A stretch of DNA of 64,000 nt from Henricia sp. BOLD:AAB3569 (taxonomy: Eukaryota; Echinodermata; Asteroidea; Spinulosida; Echinasteridae). The stretch lies in contig JBBELK010001572.1 of assembly GCA_037783545.1 (NCBI GenBank), positions 1 to 64,000 on the forward strand, written 5' to 3'. The notes under the pieces are model-generated. The model saw only the letters and a list, made by a program, of their open reading frames with translations. It was not told the origin of the DNA and did not search any database. Of this stretch, positions 24,227 through 37,533 are shown one piece after another (positions within the stretch are counted from its first letter, which is position 1; each line of letters starts with the position of its first letter). Made by a program: the position numbers and the translations under genes.

Positions 24227-25705
24227 ATGCAAAATTTGAAGTTCGTCGGAATATTGTTTGACCTCCAAATTTGCCGACGTTTGGACCACACTTTGACCAA
24301 AATCCCGTCCCAAACTGGGCCGTGTCAACGACAGTCCGAAGGACTGAGCATGTGCACGAGTCAGGAATACACCAAAGAGGTGTGTACAGACAGCAACAGG
24401 TTGCGGGAGCATCCAGGAAGCGCCAACCCCCTTTTTTTTAAACTCTGAAATTTCTCTGCCATTTCCAGGCGAAAGTCTGTCAATTTTTTAGGACAATTGC
24501 GCAATATAGAGTGTTTGGAGCATGCAAAATTTGAAGTTCGTCGGAATATTTTTTGACCTCCAAATTTGCCGACGTTTGGACCACACTTTGACCAAAATCC
24601 CGTCCCAAACTGGGCCATGTCAACGACAGTCCGAAGGACTGAGCATGCGCACGAGTCAGGAATACACCAAAGAGGTGTGTACAGACAGCCACAGGTTGCG
24701 GGAGCATCAATAAAGCGCCAACCCCTTTTTTTTCTAAACTCTGAAATTTATCTGCCATTTCCCGGCGAAAGTCTGTCATTTTTTTAGGACAAGTGCGCAA
24801 TATAGAGTGTTTGGAGCATGCACAATTTGAAGTTCGTCGGAATATTTTTTGACCTCCAAATTTGCCGACGTTTGGACCACACTTTGACCAAAATCCCGTC
24901 CCAAACTGGGCCGTGTCAACTACAGTCCGAAGGACTGAGCATGCGCACGAGTCAGGAATACACCAAAGAGGTGTGTACAGGCAGCCACAGGTTGCGGGAG
25001 CATCCAGGAAGCGCCAACCCCTTTTTTTTCTAAACTCTGAAATTTCTCTGCCATTTCCCGGCGAAAGTCTGTCAATTTTTTAGGAAAAGTGCGCAATATA
25101 GAGTGTTTGGAGCGTACAAAATTTGAAGTTCGTCGGAATATTTTTTGATCTCCAAATTTGCCGACGTTTGGACCACACTTTGACCAAAATCCCGTCCCAA
25201 ACTGGGCCGTGTCAACGACAGTCCGAAGGACTGAGCATGCGCACGAGTCAGGAATACACCAAAGAGGTGTGTACAGACAGCCACAGGTTGCGGGAGCATC
25301 CAGGAAGCGCCAACCCCTTTTTTTTCTAAACTCTGAAATTTCTCTGCCATTTCCAGGCGAAAGTCTGTCAAATTTTTAGGACAAGTGCGCAATATAGAGT
25401 GTTTGGAGCATGCAAAATTTGAAGTTCGTCGGAATATTTTTTGACCTCCAAATTTGCCGACGTTTGGACCACACTTTGACCAAAATCCCGTCCCAAACTG
25501 GGCCATGTCAACAACAGTCCGAAGGACTGAGCATGCGCACGAGTCAGGAATACACCAAAGAGGTGTGTACAGACAGCCACAGGTTGCGGGAGCATCCAGA
25601 AAGCGCCAACCCCTTTTTTTTCTAAACTCTGAAATTTCTCTGCCATTTCCGGGCGAAAGTCTGTCATTTTTTTAGGACAAGTGCGCAATATAGAGTGTTT
25701 GGAGC
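24227..25705. repeat. Five units repeated from ~2958 bp upstream (copy 2)
   Basis: Same series as 21269-22745 with private changes: aatattGtttg in the first unit, catcAaTaaagc in the second, aacTacag and caGgcagcc in the third, gcGTACaaa with gaTctcc in the fourth, caacAacag and ttccGggcg in the fifth. It overlaps the start of the 2523-bp repeat that follows. Confidence 0.65.
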
Positions 25706-27340
25706 ATGCACAATTTGAAGTTCGTCGGAATATTTTTTGACCTCCAAATTTGCCGACGTTTGGACCACACTTTGACCAAAATCCCGTCCCAAACTGGGCC
25801 GTGTCAACGACAGTCCGAAGGACTGAGCATGCGCACGAGTCAGGAATACACCAAAGAGGTGTGTACAGACAGCCACAGGTTGCGGGAGCATCCAGGAAGC
25901 GCCAACCCCCTTTTTTTTTTAAACTCTGAAATTTCTCTGCCATTTCTCGGCGAAAGTCTGTCAATTTTTTAGGACAAGTGCGCAATATAGAGTGTTTGGA
26001 GCATGCAAAATTTGAAGTTCGTCGGAATATTTTTTGACCTCCAAATTTGCCGACGTTTGGACCACACTTTGACCAAAATCCCGTCCCAAACTGGGCCGTG
26101 TCAACGACAGTCCGAAGGACTGAGCATGCGCACGAGTCAGGAATACACCAAAGAGGTGTGTACAGACAGCCACAGGTTGCGGGAGCATCCAGGAAGCGCC
26201 AACCCCTTTTTTTTCTTAACTCTGAAATTTCTCTTCCATTTCCCGGCGAAAGTCTGTCAATTTTTTAGGACAAGTGCGCAATAAAGAGTGTTTGGAGCAT
26301 GCAAAATTTGAAGTTCGTCGGAATATTTTTTGACCTCCAAATTTGCCGACGTTTGGACCACACTTTGACCAAAATCCCGTCCCAAACTGGGCCGTATCAA
26401 CGACAGTCTGTCAATTTTTTAGGACAAGTGCGCAATATAGAGTGTTTGGAGCATGCAAAATTTGAAGTACGTCGGAATATTTTTTGACCTCCAAATTTGC
26501 CGACGTTTGGACCACACTTTGAACAAAATCCCGTCCCAAACTGGGCCGTGTCATCGACAGTCCGAAGGACTGAGCATGCGCACGAGTCAGGAATACACCA
26601 AAGAGGTGTGTACAGACAGCCACAGGTTGCGGGAGCATCCATGAAGCGCCAACCCCTTTTTTTTCTAAACTCTGAAATTTCTCTGCCATTTCCCGGCGAA
26701 AGTCTGTCATTTTTTTAGGACAAGTGCGCAATATAGAGTGTTTGGAGCATGCAACATTTGAAGTTCGTCGGAATATTTTTTGACCTCCAAATTTGCCGAC
26801 GTTTGGACCACACTTTGACCAAAATCCCGTCCCAAACTGGGCCGTGTCAACGACAGTCCGAAGGACTGAGCATGCGCACGAGTCAGGAATACACCAAAGA
26901 GGTGTGTACAGGCAGCCACAGGTTGCGGGAGCATCCAGGAAGCGCCAACCCCTTTTTTTTCTAAACTCTGAAATTTCTCTGCCATTTCCCGGCGAAAGTC
27001 TGTCAATTTTTTAGGAAAAGTGCGCAATATAGAGTGTTTGGAGCGTACAAAATTTGAAGTTCGTCGGAATATTTTTTGATCTCCAAATTTGCCGACGTTT
27101 GGACCACACTTTGACCAAAATCCCGTCCCAAACTGGGCCGTGTCAACGACAGTCCGAAGGACTGAGCATGCGCACGAGTCAGGAATACACCAAAGAGGTG
27201 TGTACAGACAGCCACAGGTTGCGGGAGCATCCAGGAAGCGCCAACCCCTTTTTTTTCTAAACTCTGAAATTTCTCTGCCATTTCCCGGCGAAAGTCTGTC
27301 AATTTTTTAGGAAAAGTGCGCAATATAGAGTGTTTGGAGC
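25114..27340. repeat. 2523-bp-period higher-order unit, copy 1
   Basis: Seven full units plus one 154-bp unit, in order: gcGTACaaa/gaTctcc/ccAgg; ccATG/caacAacag; gcACAAttt with tttcTcgg; ctTaac with gcaataAagag; the truncated unit; gaagtAcgtcgg with gtcaTcgac and catccaTgaagc; gcaaCattt with caGgcagcc; gcGTACaaa. The block recurs at 27637. Differences seen: C5T10 versus C4T11 near 25910/28435, and taggAAAAg versus taggACAAg at the end of the last unit. Confidence 0.9.
26299..26452. repeat. Truncated 154-bp monomer
   Basis: The unit jumps from gccgtatcaacgacagtc straight to tgtcaattttttagg, removing about 142 bp between two AGTC tetranucleotides. One is in the hairpin arm (gacAGTCc) and the other before the T6 tract (gaaAGTCtg). 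Four bases of microhomology at the junction suggest slippage or end joining. The removed part includes both central inverted repeats, the first GCATGC and the T8 tract. Confidence 0.93.
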
Positions 27341-27636
27341 GTACAAAATTTGAAGTTCGTCGGAATATTTTTTGATCTCCAAATTTGCCGACGTTTGGAC
27401 CACACTTTGACCAAAATCCCGTCCCAAACTGGGCCGTGTCAACGACAGTCCGAAGGACTGAGCATGCGCACGAGTCAGGAATACACCAAAGAGGTGTGTA
27501 CAGACAGCCACAGGTTGCGGGAGCATCCAGGAAGCGCCAACCCCTTTTTTTTCTAAACTCTGAAATTTCTCTGCCATTTCCCGGCGAAAGTCTGTCAATT
27601 TTTTAGGAAAAGTGCGCAATATAGAGTGTTTGGAGC

Positions 27637-29863
27637 GTACAAAATTTGAAGTTCGTCGGAATATTTTTTGATCTCCAAATTTGCCGACGTTTGGACCACA
27701 CTTTGACCAAAATCCCGTCCCAAACTGGGCCGTGTCAACGACAGTCCGAAGGACTGAGCATGCGCACGAGTCAGGAATACACCAAAGAGGTGTGTACAGA
27801 CAGCCACAGGTTGCGGGAGCATCCAGGAAGCGCCAACCCCTTTTTTTTCTAAACTCTGAAATTTCTCTGCCATTTCCAGGCGAAAGTCTGTCAAATTTTT
27901 AGGACAAGTGCGCAATATAGAGTGTTTGGAGCATGCAAAATTTGAAGTTCGTCGGAATATTTTTTGACCTCCAAATTTGCCGACGTTTGGACCACACTTT
28001 GACCAAAATCCCGTCCCAAACTGGGCCATGTCAACAACAGTCCGAAGGACTGAGCATGCGCACGAGTCAGGAATACACCAAAGAGGTGTGTACAGACAGC
28101 CACAGGTTGCGGGAGCATCCAGAAAGCGCCAACCCCTTTTTTTTCTAAACTCTGAAATTTCTCTGCCATTTCCGGGCGAAAGTCTGTCATTTTTTTAGGA
28201 CAAGTGCGCAATATAGAGTGTTTGGAGCATGCACAATTTGAAGTTCGTCGGAATATTTTTTGACCTCCAAATTTGCCGACGTTTGGACCACACTTTGACC
28301 AAAATCCCGTCCCAAACTGGGCCGTGTCAACGACAGTCCGAAGGACTGAGCATGCGCACGAGTCAGGAATACACCAAAGAGGTGTGTACAGACAGCCACA
28401 GGTTGCGGGAGCATCCAGGAAGCGCCAACCCCTTTTTTTTTTTAAACTCTGAAATTTCTCTGCCATTTCTCGGCGAAAGTCTGTCAATTTTTTAGGACAA
28501 GTGCGCAATATAGAGTGTTTGGAGCATGCAAAATTTGAAGTTCGTCGGAATATTTTTTGACCTCCAAATTTGCCGACGTTTGGACCACACTTTGACCAAA
28601 ATCCCGTCCCAAACTGGGCCGTGTCAACGACAGTCCGAAGGACTGAGCATGCGCACGAGTCAGGAATACACCAAAGAGGTGTGTACAGACAGCCACAGGT
28701 TGCGGGAGCATCCAGGAAGCGCCAACCCCTTTTTTTTCTTAACTCTGAAATTTCTCTTCCATTTCCCGGCGAAAGTCTGTCAATTTTTTAGGACAAGTGC
28801 GCAATAAAGAGTGTTTGGAGCATGCAAAATTTGAAGTTCGTCGGAATATTTTTTGACCTCCAAATTTGCCGACGTTTGGACCACACTTTGACCAAAATCC
28901 CGTCCCAAACTGGGCCGTATCAACGACAGTCTGTCAATTTTTTAGGACAAGTGCGCAATATAGAGTGTTTGGAGCATGCAAAATTTGAAGTACGTCGGAA
29001 TATTTTTTGACCTCCAAATTTGCCGACGTTTGGACCACACTTTGAACAAAATCCCGTCCCAAACTGGGCCGTGTCATCGACAGTCCGAAGGACTGAGCAT
29101 GCGCACGAGTCAGGAATACACCAAAGAGGTGTGTACAGACAGCCACAGGTTGCGGGAGCATCCATGAAGCGCCAACCCCTTTTTTTTCTAAACTCTGAAA
29201 TTTCTCTGCCATTTCCCGGCGAAAGTCTGTCATTTTTTTAGGACAAGTGCGCAATATAGAGTGTTTGGAGCATGCAACATTTGAAGTTCGTCGGAATATT
29301 TTTTGACCTCCAAATTTGCCGACGTTTGGACCACACTTTGACCAAAATCCCGTCCCAAACTGGGCCGTGTCAACGACAGTCCGAAGGACTGAGCATGCGC
29401 ACGAGTCAGGAATACACCAAAGAGGTGTGTACAGGCAGCCACAGGTTGCGGGAGCATCCAGGAAGCGCCAACCCCTTTTTTTTCTAAACTCTGAAATTTC
29501 TCTGCCATTTCCCGGCGAAAGTCTGTCAATTTTTTAGGAAAAGTGCGCAATATAGAGTGTTTGGAGCGTACAAAATTTGAAGTTCGTCGGAATATTTTTT
29601 GATCTCCAAATTTGCCGACGTTTGGACCACACTTTGACCAAAATCCCGTCCCAAACTGGGCCGTGTCAACGACAGTCCGAAGGACTGAGCATGCGCACGA
29701 GTCAGGAATACACCAAAGAGGTGTGTACAGACAGCCACAGGTTGCGGGAGCATCCAGGAAGCGCCAACCCCTTTTTTTTCTAAACTCTGAAATTTCTCTG
29801 CCATTTCCCGGCGAAAGTCTGTCAATTTTTTAGGACAAGTGCGCAATATAGAGTGTTTGGAGC
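27637..29863. repeat. 2523-bp-period higher-order unit, copy 2
   Basis: Repeats 25114-27340 with the same private variants, including the same truncated unit and the same junction. One extra gcGTACaaa unit (27341-27636) lies between the copies, so three such units stand in a row at 27045, 27341 and 27637. Confidence 0.9.
28822..28975. repeat. Truncated 154-bp monomer, duplicated copy
   Basis: Same AGTC-AGTC junction and same flanking variants (gcaataAagag before, gaagtAcgtcgg after) as 26299-26452. It was therefore copied with its higher-order block and did not arise independently. Confidence 0.93.
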
Positions 29864-32823
29864 ATGCAAAATTTGAAGTTCGTCGGAATATTTTTTGACC
29901 TCCAAATTTGCCGACGTTTGGACCACACTTTGACCAAAATCCCGTCCCAAACTGGGCCGTGTCAACGACAGTCCGAAGGACTGAGCATGCGCACGAGTCA
30001 GGAATACACCAAAGAGGTGTGTACAGACAGCCACAGGTTGCGGGAGCATCCAGGAAGCGCCAACCCCTTTTTTTTCTAAACTCTGAAATTTCTCTGCCAT
30101 TTCCTGGCGAAAGTCTGTCAAATTTTTAGGACAAGTGCGCAATATAGAGTGTTTGGAGCATGCAAAATTTGAAGTTCGTCTGAATATTTTTTGACCTCAA
30201 AATTTGCCGACGTTTGGACCACACTTTGACCAAAATCCCGTCCCAAACTGGGCCATGTCAACGACAGTCCGAAGGACTGAGCATGCGCACGAGTCAGGAA
30301 TACACCAAAGAGGTGTGTACAGACAGCCACAGGTTGCGGGAGCATCCAGAAAGCGCCAACCCCTTTTTTTTCTAAACTCTGAAATTTCTCTGCCATTTCC
30401 CGGCGAAAGTCTGTCATTTTTTTAGGACAAGTGCGCAATATAGAGTGTTTGGAGCATGCACAATTTGAAGTTCGTCGGAATATTTTTTGACCTCCAAATT
30501 TGCCGACGTTTGGACCACACTTTGACCAAAATCCCGTCCCAAACTGGGCCGTGTCAACGACAGTCCGAAGGACTGAGCATGCGCACGAGTCAGGAATACA
30601 CCAAAGAGGTGTGTACAGACAGCCACAGGTTGTGGGAGCATCCAGAAAGCGCCAACCCCTTTTTTTTCTAAACTCTGAAATTTCTCTGCCATTTCCCGGC
30701 GAAAGTCTGTCAATTTTTTAGGAAACGTGCGCAATATAGAGTGTTTGGAGCGTGCAAAATTTGAAGTTCGTCGGAATATTTTTTGACCTCCAAATTTGCC
30801 GACGTTTGGACCACACTTTGACCAAAATCCCGTCCCAAACTGGGCCGTGTCAACGACAGTCCGAAGGACTGAGCATGCGCACGAGTCAGGAATACACCAA
30901 AGAGGTGTGTACAGACAGCCACAGGTTGCGGGAGCATCCAGGAAGCGCCAACCCCTTTTTTTTCTAAACTCTGAAATTTCTCTGCCATTTCCCGGCGAAA
31001 GTCTGTCAAATTTTTAGGACAAGTGCGCAATATAGAGTGTTTGGAGCATGCAAAAATTTGAAGTTCGTCGGAATATTTTTTGACCTCCAAATTTACCGAC
31101 GTTTGGACCACACTCTGACCAAAATCCCGTCCCAAACTGGGCCGTGTCAACGACAGTCCGAAGGACTGAGCATGCGCACGAGTCAGGAATACACCAAAGA
31201 GGTGTGTACAGACAGCCACAGGTTGCGGGAGCATCCAGGAAGCGCCAACCCCTTTTTTTTCTAAACTCTGAAATTTCTCTGCCATTTCCCGGCGAAAGTC
31301 TGTCAATTTTTTAGGACAAGTGCGCAATATAGAGTGTTTGGAGCATGCAAAATTTGAAGTTCGTCGGAATATTTTTTGACCTCCAAATTTGCCGACGTTT
31401 GGACCACACTTTGACCAAAATCCCGTCCCAAACTGGGCCGTGTCAACGACAGTCCGAAGGACTGAGCATGCGCACGAGTCAGGAATACACCAAAGAGGTG
31501 TGTACAGACAGCCACAGGTTGCGGGAGCATCCAGGAAGCGCCAACCCCTTTTTTTTCTAAACTCTGAATTTTCTCTGCCATTTCCAGGCGAAAGTCTGTC
31601 AATTTTTTAGGACAATTGCGCAATATAGAGTGTTTGGAGCATGCAAAATTTGAAGTTCGTCGGAATATTTTTTGACCTCCAAATTTGCCGACGTTTGGAC
31701 CACACTTTGACCAAAATCCCGTCCCAAACTGGGCCATGTCAACGACAGTCCGAAGGACTGAGCATGCGCACGAGTCAGGAATACACCAAAGAGGTGTGTA
31801 CAGACAGCCACAGGTTGCGGGAGCATCCAGGAAGCGCCAACCCCTTTTTTAACTAAACTCTGAAATTTCTCTGCCATTTCCCGGCGAAAGTCTGTCAATT
31901 TTTTAGGACAAGTGCGCAATATAGAGTGTTTGGAGCATGCAAAATTTGAAGTTCGTCGGAATATTTTTTGACCTCCAAATTTGCCGACGTTTGGACCACA
32001 CTTTTACCAAAATCCCGTCCCAAACTGGGCCGTGTCAACGACAGTCCGAAGGACTGAGCATGCGCACGAGTCAGGAATACACCAAAGAGGTGTGTACGGA
32101 CAGCCACAGGTTGCGGGAGCATCCAGGAATCGCCAACCCCTTTTTTTTCTAAACTCTGAATTTTCTCTGCCATTTCCCGGCGAAAGTCTGTCAATTTTTT
32201 AGGACAAGTGCGCAATATAGAGTTTTTGGAGCATGCAAAATTTGAAGTTCGTCGGAATATTTTTTGACCTCCAAATTTGCCGACGTTTGGACCACACTTT
32301 GACCAAAATCCCGTCCCAAACTGGGCCATGTCAACGACAGTCCGAAGGACTGAGCATGCGCACGAGTCAGGAATACACCAAAGAGGTGTGTACAGACAGC
32401 CACAGGTTGCGGGAGCATCCAGAAAGCGCCAACCCCTTTTTTTTCTAAACTCTGAAATTTCTCTGCCATTTCCCGGCGAAAGTCTGTCATTTTTTTAGGA
32501 CAAGTGCGCAATATAGAGTGTTTGGAGCATGCACAATTTGAAGTTCGCGGAATATTTTTTGAACTCCAAATTTGCCGACGTTTGGACCACACTTTGACCA
32601 AAATCCCGTCCCAAACTGGGCCGTGTCAACGACAGTCCGAAGGACTGAGCATGCGCACGAGTCAGGAATACACCAAAGAGGTGTGTACAGACAGCCACAG
32701 GTTGCGGGAGCATCCAGGAAGCGCCAACCCCTTTTTTTTCTAAACTCTGAAATTTCTCTGCCATTTCCCGGCGAAAGTCTGTCAATTTTTTAGGACAAGT
32801 GCGCAATATAGAGTGTTTGGAGC

Positions 32824-35190
32824 ATGCAAAATTTGAAGTTCGTCGGAATATTTTTTGACCTCCAAATTTGCCGACGTTTGGACCACACTTTGACCAAAAT
32901 CCCGTCCCAAACTGGGCCGTGTCAACGACAGTCCGAAGGACTGAGCATGCGCACGAGTCAGGAATACACCAAAGAGGTGTGTACGGACAGCCACAGGTTG
33001 CGGGACCATCCAGGAAGCGCCAACCCCTTTTTTTTCTAAACTCTGAATTTTCTCTGCCATTTCCCGGCGAAAGTCTGTCAATTTTTTAGGACAAGTGCGC
33101 AATATAGAGTTTTTGGAGCATGCAAAATTTGAAGTTCGTCGGAATATTTTTTGACCTCCAAATTTGCCGACGTTTGGACCACACTTTGACCAAAATCCCG
33201 TCCCAAACTGGGCCGTGTCAAGACAGTCCGAAGGACTGAGCATGCGCACGAGTCAGGAATACACCAAAGAGGTGTGTACAGACAGCCACAGGTTGCGGGA
33301 GCAACCAGGAAGCGCCAACCCCTTTTTTTCTAAACTCTGAAATTTCTCTGCCATTTCCAGGCGAAAGTCTGTCAATTTTTTAGGACAAGTGCGCAATATA
33401 GAGTGTTTGGAGCATGCAAAATTTGAAGTTCGTCGGAATATTTTTTGACCTCCAAATTTGAGGACGTTTGGACCACACTTTGACCAAAATCCCGTCCCAA
33501 ACTGGGCCGTGTCAACGACAGTCCGAAGGACTGAGCATGCGCACGAGTCAGGAATACACCAAAGAGGTGTGTACAGACAGCCACAGGTTGCGGGAGCATC
33601 CAAGAAGCGCCAACCCCTTTTTTTTCTAAACTCTGAAATTTCTCTGCCATTTCCCGGCGAAATTCTGTCAATTTTTTAGGACAAGTGCGCAATATAGAGT
33701 GTTTGGAGCATGCAAAATTTGAAGTTCGTCGGAATATTTTTTGACCTCCAAATTTGCCGACGTTTGGACCACACTTTGACCAAAATCCCGTCCCAAACTG
33801 GGCCGTGTCAACGACAGTCCGAAGGACTGAGCATGCGCACGAGTCAGGAATACACCAAAGAGGTGTGTACAGACAGCCACAGGTTGCGGGAGCATCCAGG
33901 AAGCGCCAACCTCTTTTTTTTCTAAACTCTGAAATTTCTCTGCCATTTCCCGGCGAAAGTCTGTCATTTTTTTAGGACAAGTGCGCAATATAGAGTGTTT
34001 GGAGCATGCACAATTTGAAGTTCGTCGGAATATTTTTTGACCTCCAAATTTGCCGACGTTTGGACCACACTTTGACCAAAATCCCGTCCCAAACTGGGCC
34101 GTGTCAACGACAGTCCGAAGGACTGAGCATGCGCACGAGTCAGGAATACACCAAAGAGGTGTGTACAGACAGCCACAGGTTGCGGGAGCATCCAGGAAGC
34201 GCCAACCCCTTTTTTTTCTAAACTCTGAAATTGCTCTGCCATTTCCCGGAGAAAGTCTGTCATTTTTTTAGGACAAGTGCGCAATATAGAGTGTTTGGAG
34301 CATGCAAAATTTGAAGTTCGTCGGAATATTTGTTGACCTCCAAATTTGCCGACGTTTGGACCACACTTTGACCAAAATCCCGTCCCAAACTGGGCCGTGT
34401 CAACGACAGTCCTAAGGACTGAGCATGCGCACGAGTCAGGAATACACCAAAGAGGTGTGTACAGACAGCCACAGGTTGCGGGAGCATCCAGGAAGCGCCA
34501 ACCCCTTTTTTTTCTAAACTCTGAAATTTCTCTGCCATTTCCCGGCGAAAGTCTGTCAATTTTTTAGGACAAGTGTGCAATATAGAGTGTTTGGAGCATG
34601 CAAAATTTGAAGTTCGTCGGAATATTTTTTTGACCTCCAAATTTGCCGACGTTTGGACCACACTTTGACCAAAATCCCGTCCCAAACTGGGCCGTGTCAA
34701 CGACAGTCCGAAGGACTGAGCATGCGCACGAGTCAGGAATACACCAAAGAGGTGTGTACAGACAGCCACAGGTTGCGGGAGCATCCAGGAAGCGCCAACC
34801 CCTTTTTTTCTAAACTCTGAAATTTCTCTGCCATTTCCCGGCGAAAGTCTGTCAATTTTTTAGGACAAGTGCGCAATATAGAGTGTTTGGAGCATGCAAA
34901 ATTTGAAGTTCGTCGGAATATTTGTTTGACCTCCAAATTTGCCGACGTTTGGACCACACTTTGACCAAAATCCCGTCCCAAACTGGGCCGTGTCAACGAC
35001 AGTCCGAAGGACTGAGCATGCGCACGAGTCAGGAATACACCAAAGAGGTGTGTACAGACAGCCACAGGTTGCGGGAGCATCCAGGAAGCGCCAACCCCTT
35101 TTTTTTCTAAACTCTGAAATTTCTCTGCCATTTCCCGGCGAAAGTATGTCAATTTTTTAGGACAAGTGCGCAATATAGAGTGTTTGGAGC
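32824..35190. repeat. Probable source block of the 2371-bp repeat
   Basis: Units in order: gtacGg with gaaTTttctc and agagtTtttgg; a unit with a one-base loss in gtcaacgac (gtcaagacag at 33219); gAGgacg; caaccTct with gtcATT; gcACAAttt with aaattGctc; atttGttgacc with cctAagg and aagtgTgcaa; a 7-T unit with T7; and a unit with gaaagtAtgtc. The series recurs without the gAGgacg unit about 8212 bp downstream (34006 to 42218, 34302 to 42514, 34598 to 42811). Confidence 0.65.
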
Positions 35191-37264
35191 ATGCCAAATT
35201 TGAAGTTCGTCGGAATATTTTTTGACCTCCAAATTTGCCGACGTTTGGACCACACTTTGACCAAAATCCCAACCCAAACTGGGCCGTGTCAACGACAGTC
35301 CGAAGGACTGAGCATGCGCACGAGTCAGGAATACACCAAAGAGGTGTGTACAGACAGCCACAGGTTGCGGGAGCATCCAGGAAGCGCCAACCCCCTTTTT
35401 TTCTAAACTCTGAAATTTCTCTGCCATTTCCTGGCGAAAGTCTGTCATTTTTTTAGGACAAGTGCGCAATATAGAGTGTTTGGAGCATGCAAAATTTGAA
35501 GTTCGTCGGAATATTTTTTGACCTCCAAATTTGCCGACGTTTGTACCACACTTTGACCAAAATCCCAACCCAAACTGGGCCGTGTCAACGACAGTCCGAA
35601 GGACTGAGCATGCGCACGAGTCAGGAATACACCAAATAGGTGTGTACAGACAGCCACAGGTTGCGGGAGCATCCAGGAAGCGCCAACCCCCTTTTTTTCT
35701 AAACTCTGAAATTTCTCTGCCATTTCCCGGCGAAAGTCTGTCATTTTTTTAGGACAAGTGCGCAATATAGAGTGTTTGGAGCATGCAAAATTTGAAGTTC
35801 GTCGGAATATTTTTTGACCTCCAAATTTGCCGACGTTTGTACCACACTTTGACCAAAATCCCGTCCCAAACTGGGCCGTGTCAACGACAGTCCGAAGGAC
35901 TGAGCATGCGCACGAGTCAGGAATACACCAAAGAGGTGTGTACAGACAGCCACAGGTTGCGGGAGCATCCAGGAAGCGCCAACCCCTTTTTTTTCTAAAC
36001 TCTGAAATTTCTCTGCCATTTCCCGGCGAAAGTCTGTCAATTTTTTAGGACAAGTGCGCAATATAGAGTGTTTGGAGCATGCAAAATTTGAAGTTCGTCG
36101 GAATATTTTTTGACCTCCAAATTTGCCGACGTTTGTACCACACTTTGACCAAAATCCCGTCCCAAACTGGGCCGTGTCAACGACAGTCCGAAGGACTGAG
36201 CATGCGCACGAGTCAGGAATACACCAAAGAGGTGTACACAGACAGCCACAGGTTGCGAGAGCATCCAGGAAGCGCCAACCCCTTTTTTTTTCTAAACTCT
36301 GAAATTTCTCTGCCATTTCCCGGCGAAAGTCTGTCAATTTTTTAGGACAAGTGCGCAATATAGAGTGTTTGGAGCATGCAAAATTTGAAGTTCGTCGGAA
36401 TATTTTTTGACCTCCAAATTTGCCGACGTTTGTACCACACTTTGACCAAAATCCCGTCCCAAACTGGGCCGTGTCAACGACAGTCCGAAGGACTGAGCAT
36501 GCGCACGAGTCAGGAATACACCAAAGAGGTGTGTACAGACAGCCACAGGTTGCGGGAGCATCCAGGAAGCGCCAACCCCTTTTTTTTCTAAACTCTGAAA
36601 TTTCTCTGCCATTTCCCGGCGAAAGTCGGTCAATTTTTTAGGACAAGTGCGCAATATAGAGTGTTTGGAGCATGCAAAATTTGAAGTTCGTCGGAATATT
36701 TTTTGACCTCCAAATTTGGCGACGTTTGGACCACACTTTGACCAAAATCCCGTCCCAAACTGGGCCGTGCCAACGACAGTCCGAAGGACTGAGCATGCGC
36801 ACGAGTCAGGAATACACCAAAGAGGTGTGTACAGACAGCCACAGGTTGCCGGAGCATCCAGGAAGCGCCAACCCCTTTTTTTTCTAAACTCTGAAATTTC
36901 TCTGCCATTTCCCAGCGAAAGTCTGTCAATTTTTTAGGACAAGTGCGCAATATAGAGTGTTTGGAGCATGCAAAATTTGAAGTTCGTCGGAATATTTGTT
37001 TACCTCCAAATTTGCCGACGTTTGGACCACACTGTGACCAAAATCCCGTCCCAAACTGGGCCGTGTCAACGACAGTCCGAAGGACTGAGCATGCGCACGA
37101 GTCAGGAATACACCAAAGAGGTGTGTACAGACAGCCACAGGTTGCGGGAGCATCCAGGAAGCGCCAACCCCTTTTTTTTTCTAAACTCTGAAATTTCTCT
37201 GCCATTTCCCGGCGAAAGTCTGTCAATTTTTTAGGACAAGTGCGCAATATAGAGTGTTTGGAGC

Positions 37265-37533
37265 ATGCAAAATTTGAAGTTCGTCGGAATATTTTTTGAC
37301 CTCTAAATTTGCCGACGTTTGGACCACACTTTGACCAAAATCCGGTCCCAAACTGGGCCGTGTCAACGACAGTCCGAATACACCAAAGAGGTGTGTACAG
37401 ACAGCCACAGGTTGCGGGAGCATCCAGGAAGCGCCAACCCCTTTTTTTTCTAAACTCTGAAATTTCTCTGCCATTTCCCGGCGAAAGTCTGTCAATTTTT
37501 TAGGACAAGTGCGCGATATAGAGTGTTTGGAGC
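37265..37533. repeat. 27-bp-deleted monomer (first occurrence)
   Basis: gtccGAA joins directly to GAAtacacc, removing 27 bp between two GAA trinucleotides: the right hairpin arm, the first GCATGC and the NRF-1-like element. Linked markers are atccGGtccc upstream and gcgcGatat at the unit's end. It has a private ctcTaaat. Length 269 bp. Confidence 0.95.

Larger units (their letters stand above)
21269..34597. repeat. Array domain II: gccATG, gcACAAttt and gcGTACaaa units
   Basis: From here on no unit carries gccgCGtc. Characteristic units have gccATGtc together with tccagAAAgc (21565, 22451, 25410, 27933, 30160, 32233), gcACAAtttg (21859, 24818, 25706, 28229, 30456), gagcGTaCaaaa with gaTctcc (25114, 27045, 27341, 27637, 29568), or ctgaaTTttctc followed by agagtTtttgg (23930, 31937, 32824). 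Order is loosely periodic: a ccATG unit is usually followed by a gcACAA unit and then a gcGTRC unit. Confidence 0.75.
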
